This document shows, one piece after another, positions 63,421 to 64,000 of a DNA stretch of 64,000 nt. The stretch spans positions 434,001 to 498,000 of the forward strand of contig NZ_FPEI01000005.1 of the NCBI RefSeq assembly GCF_900117415.1. The letters are read 5' to 3'. Source of the stretch: Hyphomicrobium sp. CS1BSMeth3. GTDB taxonomy: Bacteria; Pseudomonadota; Alphaproteobacteria; Rhizobiales; Hyphomicrobiaceae. The notes below the pieces were generated by a model. It had not been told where the DNA came from. It made no database searches and was given only the letters and a program-made list of their open reading frames with translations. The position numbers and the translations under genes were made by a program. The stretch's first letter is position 1. Each line of letters begins with the position of its first letter.

Positions 63421-64000
63421 ATGCTCGCATTCACGATCCGCCGACTTTTCGAAGCCGCCATCGTCATGCTGACGGTCGCGCTGCTGGCGTTCGTGCTTTT
63501 CCGCTTCGTCGGCGATCCGATCAACCAGATGGTCGGGCAGGACACGAGCATTGCCGAGCGCGAGGAGTTGCGCGAGCGCCTCGGCCTCAATGATCCCGTG
63601 CTCGTGCAGTTCGGCCGCTTCATCTGGAATGCTGCGCGCTACGACTTCGGCATTTCCTATCAGGTCAAGCGTCCGGTCACCTCGCTGATCGCCGAGCGCT
63701 TCCCGGCGACATTCGAGCTGGCGATCACGGCAGCGCTCTTCGCCATCCTGCTCGGCATTCCCATGGGCGTGTACACGGGCATCCACCGAGATAGCTGGCT
63801 CTCGAAGCTCTTTTTATCGGTGTCCCTCGTCGGCATCTCGCTCCCGACCTTCCTGATCGGCATCCTGCTCATCTACGTCTTCGCGGTGCAGCTCGGCGTG
63901 CTGCCCTCCTTCGGGCGTGGCGAGGTCGTCAGGATCGGCGGCTGGACGACCGGACTTCTCACGGCTTCCGGCCTCAAGGCGCTCATCCTTCCCGCGATCA
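63421..64000 (+). CDS. ABC transporter permease, DppB/OppB type (truncated by window)
   Basis: ATG at 63421 opens a frame running to the window edge (193 codons, no stop). It begins MLAFTIRRLFEAAIVMLTVALLAFVLFRFVGDPI and continues LRERLGLNDPVLVQFGRFIWNA, YDFGISYQVKRPVTSLIAERFPATFEL, VSLVGISLPTFLIGILLIYVFAVQLGVLPSFG: the standard first permease of a peptide-type ABC system. It follows the two substrate-binding genes; the second permease and ATPase genes should follow outside the window. The frame is open at the edge, hence partial. Confidence 0.92.
   Translation, partial: MLAFTIRRLFEAAIVMLTVALLAFVLFRFVGDPINQMVGQDTSIAEREELRERLGLNDPVLVQFGRFIWNAARYDFGISYQVKRPVTSLIAERFPATFELAITAALFAILLGIPMGVYTGIHRDSWLSKLFLSVSLVGISLPTFLIGILLIYVFAVQLGVLPSFGRGEVVRIGGWTTGLLTASGLKALILPAI

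Overview
The window reads as chromosomal DNA of a high-GC alphaproteobacterium, most likely of the order Hyphomicrobiales (Rhizobiales). Pointers are an SbmA/BacA-like exporter-type ABC protein, a MASE1/FixJ two-component pair, HolC, a Bpt-type arginyl/leucyl-tRNA-protein transferase, a phasin-like gene behind a TGC/GCA dyad, CtrA-like TTAACCAT half-sites and GC-rich palindromes between convergent genes. Genus cannot be fixed from the sequence. G+C content was judged by eye, not counted.

Layout. 1-8.4 kb: hypothetical genes, a TauE/SafE permease, tRNA-Arg(CCG), an MHS-type MFS transporter, a small HTH protein with an RNA-polymerase-alpha-CTD-like tail behind helically phased TACGTA sites, and a MASE1 kinase/FixJ-like regulator pair. 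8.9-16.6 kb: membrane and envelope functions (SbmA-like ABC protein, orphan Rieske protein, rhomboid protease, PepSY protein, OmpR-type two-component system, HtrA/DegP protease). 16.7-22.9 kb: a polysaccharide export block (Wza, Wzc-like tyrosine kinase, J-domain and TPR proteins) facing a NusG-like specialised antiterminator, with no glycosyltransferases in the window. 22.9-27.3 kb: fumarylacetoacetase-like hydrolase, TPR protein, acyl-CoA dehydrogenase, Asp-box propeller plus MoaD-like pair.

27.3-30.9 kb: an ECF42-type sigma factor cluster (YCII protein, sigma factor, three VOC proteins and a frameshifted DUF1428 gene) with two matching promoter-like sites, TGTCGG-N17-CGTC, one before each half. 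31-37.3 kb: small membrane protein, DUF4846 protein, XRE-like regulator, two overlapping TPR membrane proteins, and a short-chain dehydrogenase lacking the usual catalytic Ser and Tyr. 37.6-46.4 kb: ileS-lspA-lipoprotein, phasin-like gene, holC, bpt, RidA and dienelactone hydrolase genes. 46.5-54.6 kb: transketolase, a sugar-isomerase/PfkB kinase pair, desaturase, CDF transporter, pyruvate kinase. 54.6-64 kb: DUF1036 protein and glycerate kinase (forming an operon with pyk), parC, a protein resembling domains III-V of EF-G without the GTPase, and the start of a peptide-type ABC transporter with two tandem binding-protein genes, the second carrying a one-base frameshift.

The strongest leads are the two-promoter ECF42 regulon, the GTPase-less EF-G-like protein, the HTH/alpha-CTD-like protein with its phased operator, and the three related palindromic elements that each fill the gap between two convergent genes.
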